NCBI GenBank assembly: GCA_045643185.1
Contig: JAZUKH010000180.1
Span: 1-16,968, forward strand
DNA: 16,968 bases
From: RGIG464 sp045643185
GTDB taxonomy: Bacteria > Myxococcota_A > Bradymonadia > UBA4248
Direction: 5' to 3'
Positions 13,866 through 16,968 of the stretch are shown here, piece by piece. A model generated the notes under the pieces. It did no database searches and had not been told where the DNA came from. It saw only the letters and a list, made by a program, of their open reading frames with translations. The first letter of the stretch is position 1. Every line of letters starts with the position of its first letter. A program made the translations under genes and the position numbers.

Positions 13866-15917
13866 ATGAAGCGTAGAGGCAAAATTTGGACAATGGCGGC
13901 GATCGCGGCTCTCAGCCTTTCGTTGATGGCCTGCGATGATGATGATGCAAGCAGTACGATCGAATACGAAGACCCCGACGATCCGACCACCTGGGATGAG
14001 CCCGAGGATCCGACCAAGGACGACCCGATCGTCATTCCAGAGGAACCCGAAGATGGCTGGGAAGTCCTGCTGGTGCCGGCCATGGCGACCGACATTGAAA
14101 TTGCTCAGAAAGCCCAGACCAAGCTGCGCGTTTCGCTCGTTTCGATCGTCAATGACGACACGATCGGCACTGGGGTGCAGGATAAGCAGATCAACTGGAT
14201 TGTTGCCGAAGACAGCAAAGATTACGTCGTATTGAAAACGGCGGTCTCATTCACAAATGAACAGGGCATCGCCGAAGTGACGCTCGGGGCCAAGGATCTT
14301 GAAGGCAGCGCACTTGTGACGGCAACCTACAAGGATGCACCGAAATCGGTCAAATTCAACGTTAATGTTGCGCCGCTCCCCACCGGTTCCATGCGAGCGT
14401 ATGCGAGCTATTCCGGCTATGCCAATCCTCAAAATTACTCGCTCCGCCTCTACGACAGTGCCGACGTCGCCTGCGATCTCTTTGATCCCAAGTATCCGCC
14501 GACAGAAACGCCGCTTCTCAAGGAAGATGCCAGCTCTGTCGTCTTTGATCATCTCGCTACGGATGCCAAATACACATTGGTCGCGCTCGGTTATGGGGCA
14601 AACGGCGCCGTCGTGGCGGCGGGTTGCACGCAGGCAGGTACGACCGTCTATGCCAATCAGACGACCGAAGCATTCGTTTCGATGTCCACGGTCGATCTCG
14701 ACCCCGTTTCGACTTACCACGTCCGTAGCTACTTCGACTTCGGCGATATCGTCAAGGGACTCGGCTCCGTCGGAAAAATGGTCACGATGATCACCGATTT
14801 CGTCGATGCGCCGGGCGATCAGTTGTACGGATATCTCATGGATGCTGTTAAGGTCGGTTTGTCGCAGATATTACCTTCTGCAGTGGCGAGTTTTGCTGAA
14901 AAAGCCATTAGTTTCATTTTGGACAAGACGGGGGTGGAAGATAAATTGACAGATTATATCGAAAACCTCGTCCTCGAAACGAAAACTGGATGCCAGATCG
15001 GGCTTTTTGGATGCCAGCTTCGCAACATCGTTCGTACGATGGAGTTGACGGGCGATCTTAGCATCGAAAAACAAGGGTCGCTTCAGTTGTCCGGTCAAAA
15101 TTCTTACGATGGCATGTCCGTTTATTGGCGCATTGGTTGTGAGAACAGCACCGATCCGAACTGTGGTCGTCTTCACTACTCGTTTAAGTCGCTCAATCTC
15201 GGTACCAAGGTCAATGCACTCGAAGGCAGCTGGCAAGGTTCGCTTTCAAATGGCTATGACCGTATCACGATCGAATCCCATAATCTTTCGATGTATTACG
15301 GTAAGATCGTAACCTATATCATCGAAAAAGTTCTGCTGCCCAAGATCGCCAACGGGGCAGATGATTTCCAGAGTGCGATCGAATATTGGATCAACTGCGA
15401 AAGTATTGCAAACAAACTCTCCGATTGGCTTACGATCACCCATGATGAGTTTCCCGCCTGGCTCAAAGCGATTACTCCTAAGGATTGGGGAATCAACGTC
15501 TCCCATGATAAGGCATATGGCTGGTGCAGTACAGCGGCTAAAACGCTTGGCGGTGCGCTGAACTTCTTTGCGAGTATGGAACAACTTCAGTCACTCAATT
15601 CGAACGTTACGATCAGTGGTTCGGCACTCATGCACGATGTTTCGGCCGATAACGTCATTGATGACATCGATAATGGCGCTTGGAGTGGTAACATGACGTT
15701 AACCGTAAAGAATCAGGACGGAACGTCAACGCCGGTCTCGACCGCTGTTAATGGCGTCTGGAGCGCCTACAACGCGAAAAACGTTCAAACTGGTTTTTGT
15801 TCCTATCCCAAATCCGCTTCGGATTCGGATGATCAGATCTGTTCCTATCCGTCGATCGATACTTCCTCGCTCATTACGACGAATCTATGCAATCAGTACC
15901 CAGAGTGCGCTAAATAA
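13866..15917 (+). CDS. Large lipoprotein with an Ig-like domain, unknown function
   Basis: A 683-residue lipoprotein. GGAGG lies 5 nt before the ATG at 13866. The signal peptide ends in LMAC with Cys23, followed by four Asp; Asp at +2 retains lipoproteins in the inner membrane of enterobacteria, but the rule may not hold here. Residues about 24-65 are an acidic Pro-rich linker. Residues about 66-169 look like a bacterial Ig-like (Big-1/invasin-type) domain, ending TNEQGIAEVTLGAKDLEGSALVTATY...VKFNVNV. The remaining 500 residues are unrecognised: a beta-rich segment, amphipathic helices near 320-380 (ILPSAVASFAEKAISFILDKTG), then a region with scattered Cys in pairs, perhaps disulfides. It has its own promoter and ends in copy D plus a terminator, so it is monocistronic. 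Confidence 0.9.
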   Translation: MKRRGKIWTMAAIAALSLSLMACDDDDASSTIEYEDPDDPTTWDEPEDPTKDDPIVIPEEPEDGWEVLLVPAMATDIEIAQKAQTKLRVSLVSIVNDDTIGTGVQDKQINWIVAEDSKDYVVLKTAVSFTNEQGIAEVTLGAKDLEGSALVTATYKDAPKSVKFNVNVAPLPTGSMRAYASYSGYANPQNYSLRLYDSADVACDLFDPKYPPTETPLLKEDASSVVFDHLATDAKYTLVALGYGANGAVVAAGCTQAGTTVYANQTTEAFVSMSTVDLDPVSTYHVRSYFDFGDIVKGLGSVGKMVTMITDFVDAPGDQLYGYLMDAVKVGLSQILPSAVASFAEKAISFILDKTGVEDKLTDYIENLVLETKTGCQIGLFGCQLRNIVRTMELTGDLSIEKQGSLQLSGQNSYDGMSVYWRIGCENSTDPNCGRLHYSFKSLNLGTKVNALEGSWQGSLSNGYDRITIESHNLSMYYGKIVTYIIEKVLLPKIANGADDFQSAIEYWINCESIANKLSDWLTITHDEFPAWLKAITPKDWGINVSHDKAYGWCSTAAKTLGGALNFFASMEQLQSLNSNVTISGSALMHDVSADNVIDDIDNGAWSGNMTLTVKNQDGTSTPVSTAVNGVWSAYNAKNVQTGFCSYPKSASDSDDQICSYPSIDTSSLITTNLCNQYPECAK

Positions 15918-15930
15918 TTTCAATTCTGTT

Positions 15931-16060
15931 GTGGGGGATCGCTCCCCCACGCGGCTATTTCGACGCGTTGCGCCGAAATACGCCGCTCCCCCTCGCGGCT
16001 ATTTCGCGCGTTGCGCCGAAATACGCCGCGTTTTGGCGAGCTTTGCTCGCCTTTTTTTTT
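15931..16060 (-). repeat. Intergenic multi-hairpin repeat, copy D, with a doubled central stem
   Basis: On the plus strand: h3 GTGGGGGA/TCCCCCAC (15931-15938, 15943-15950); a first h2 with arms 15951-15960 and 15976-15986; a second h2 with arms 15995-16004 and 16019-16029; then h1 GGCGAGC/GCTCGCC (16035-16051). Read on the minus strand the order is h1-h2-h2-h3, as in the other copies. The two h2 units are nearly identical, with spacers containing CGCGTTGCG. The h1 stem is also the terminator hairpin of the lipoprotein gene. Confidence 0.9.
16035..16060 (+). terminator. Rho-independent terminator after the Ig-like lipoprotein gene
   Basis: GGCGAGC (16035-16041) and GCTCGCC (16045-16051) form a 7-bp stem around TTT. 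Nine T follow at 16052-16060. The stem doubles as h1 of repeat copy D. Confidence 0.95.
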
Positions 16061-16132
16061 ACCGGTGAGAAATAACGAAAAATGACGCCTAAAGAGGGTT
16101 GTTACTGACGATATAACATTAAAATGCTATGA

Positions 16133-16161
16133 TTTTGCGACTTAGTTTTGGTCGTTAAAAT
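16133..16161 (+). promoter_or_regulatory. Possible promoter of the right-edge gene
   Basis: TAAAAT (16156-16161) matches the -10 box at five of six bases. A weak -35, TTTTGC, lies 17 nt upstream at 16133-16138. Another -10-like box TATGAT is at 16128-16133. The preceding terminator means a promoter is needed in this interval. Confidence 0.35.
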
Positions 16162-16186
16162 ACTTTTTCAGTCAAGGAGGTTTCTT

Positions 16187-16968
16187 ATGGCTCAAGACTT
16201 TCAAGAGGCACTTAGGTCGATGGATCATTCGACAGAGCGCCTTGAAGACGTGTTATCTATTGCCAAGCAGTCTGATGCAAAAAAACTGAATGACCGTGAA
16301 TTTCAACAGATCGAAGAGATGTTGAAAAAGCTCGAAGCTTCGTTCGGCAGAGTTTCTGTCGAGGATATTGCGCGTATGCGAGACGTGAGTGGCTCAGGCA
16401 AGCAAAAGCTTGAAGAACTTACCTCGGAATACGAAGCCATGGAAGCTTTGATCGCGAACATGACGCAAACGCTCATGGGAATGGAAAACGTTCGTGACAA
16501 ATTTACCCAGATTCGCGGAAGTTATTCGTCTCTGTTTTCGGAGCTTGAGAAATCGCAGTCGACTTCTGAAGCGACGCGTTTGAAATTGACGCAGTTCTCG
16601 ATGAATCAAACGGCAGATAAAATTCAGAGAGCGACAGAAGAATTCAAAAAGCAACTCAACGATGAGATGGCTCTGTTTGAAGTCCTTGGCGCGGAATACT
16701 ACGCTGCCGTAACGGAAGGCGAACTTTTGTTGCTGATTAATGTGGAACATCCGCAAAATCCGGCTGACAGCAACGAGAATGGCGATAATAACAGCAATGA
16801 TCAGAGCGAAAACGCTCAGTCTGAAGGCGAACAGACCGAAGAAGAAAAGGCTGAAGCCGAACAGACTGAAGCCTCTGACGCGGAACAAGGCACTGCAGCC
16901 GAAGCTGAAGCCCTTGCTGCTGAGCAAGCTGAATTGTCCGCTTCTGACGAGTCTGAGCTCGCCGCCGA
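16187..16968 (+). CDS. Coiled-coil protein with an acidic Ala/Glu tail, cut by the right edge
   Basis: AAGGAGG (16174-16180) lies 6 nt before the ATG at 16187, and the frame is open to the window end: 260 codons and two further bases, with no stop. The product begins MAQDFQEALRSMDHSTERLED. It has no signal peptide or membrane segment in the visible part, so it is probably cytoplasmic. Residues about 1-180 are charged heptad-like helices with few prolines, consistent with a coiled coil. From about residue 190 the sequence becomes low-complexity Asn/Asp/Ser, then Glu/Ala/Gln. No family is recognised. The missing 3' part could hold another domain. Confidence 0.85.
   Translation, partial: MAQDFQEALRSMDHSTERLEDVLSIAKQSDAKKLNDREFQQIEEMLKKLEASFGRVSVEDIARMRDVSGSGKQKLEELTSEYEAMEALIANMTQTLMGMENVRDKFTQIRGSYSSLFSELEKSQSTSEATRLKLTQFSMNQTADKIQRATEEFKKQLNDEMALFEVLGAEYYAAVTEGELLLLINVEHPQNPADSNENGDNNSNDQSENAQSEGEQTEEEKAEAEQTEASDAEQGTAAEAEALAAEQAELSASDESELAA

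Noticed and set aside
15751..16068. 105-codon plus-strand frame over the lipoprotein end and copy D
   Set aside because: It is out of frame with the lipoprotein, has no ribosome binding site, and runs through the hairpin repeat.

Overview
The window reads as bacterial chromosome of roughly balanced GC. It carries housekeeping genes mixed with fast-evolving lipoproteins. The best lineage clue is the Cys-rich tandem repeat protein at 372-1856: its CDGDxTNGCET...NNCGACG repeat is typical of surface proteins of Myxococcota and related delta-group bacteria. Base composition is lower than in soil myxobacteria, so a smaller or host-associated relative (Bradymonadales-like) is possible. This assignment is inference. 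No tRNA, rRNA, CRISPR array, transposase or phage gene was seen.

Layout, left to right. Bases 1-97 may hold the 5' end of a minus-strand gene that runs off the left edge. A minus-strand lipoprotein with six 135-bp tandem repeats (372-1856) follows. It is bracketed by two oppositely oriented copies of an intergenic hairpin repeat (A, 114-225; B, 1909-1979). The plus-strand block then runs lon (2228-4867, with a visible terminator), an unknown helical lipoprotein (4974-6617), gpsA (6646-7677), a small exported DUF6935-like protein (7809-8363, terminator), an unrecognised protein (8528-9127) and a proline-rich lipoprotein (9138-10361). Hairpin-repeat copy C lies between this last gene and the convergent udk. 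The minus-strand block is udk (11160-10543), an alpha/beta hydrolase (12153-11272), an acidic Cys-cluster protein (13105-12320, terminator) and folA (13704-13183). Divergent from folA is a 683-residue lipoprotein with an Ig-like domain (13866-15917). It ends in hairpin-repeat copy D and a rho-independent terminator. A coiled-coil protein (16187-end) is cut by the right edge.

The recognisable enzymes serve separate core functions: Lon in protein quality control, GpsA in glycerol-3-phosphate supply for phospholipids, Udk in pyrimidine salvage and FolA in tetrahydrofolate. At least four other genes encode envelope lipoproteins of unknown role. No single pathway ties the window together.

The most notable feature is a dispersed intergenic repeat family found at four loci. 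Each copy has a small stem (h1), a central stem with arms GCGGC(G)TATTT and AAATAGCCGC (h2), and a G-run/C-run stem (h3), in constant order. Stems are kept by paired base changes while loops and spacers vary. Every copy abuts a lipoprotein gene. A second theme is recent in-frame repeat expansion inside genes: the 135-bp units, a 24-nt unit in the Lon tail, a 48-nt unit in the 4974 lipoprotein, and two proline runs.
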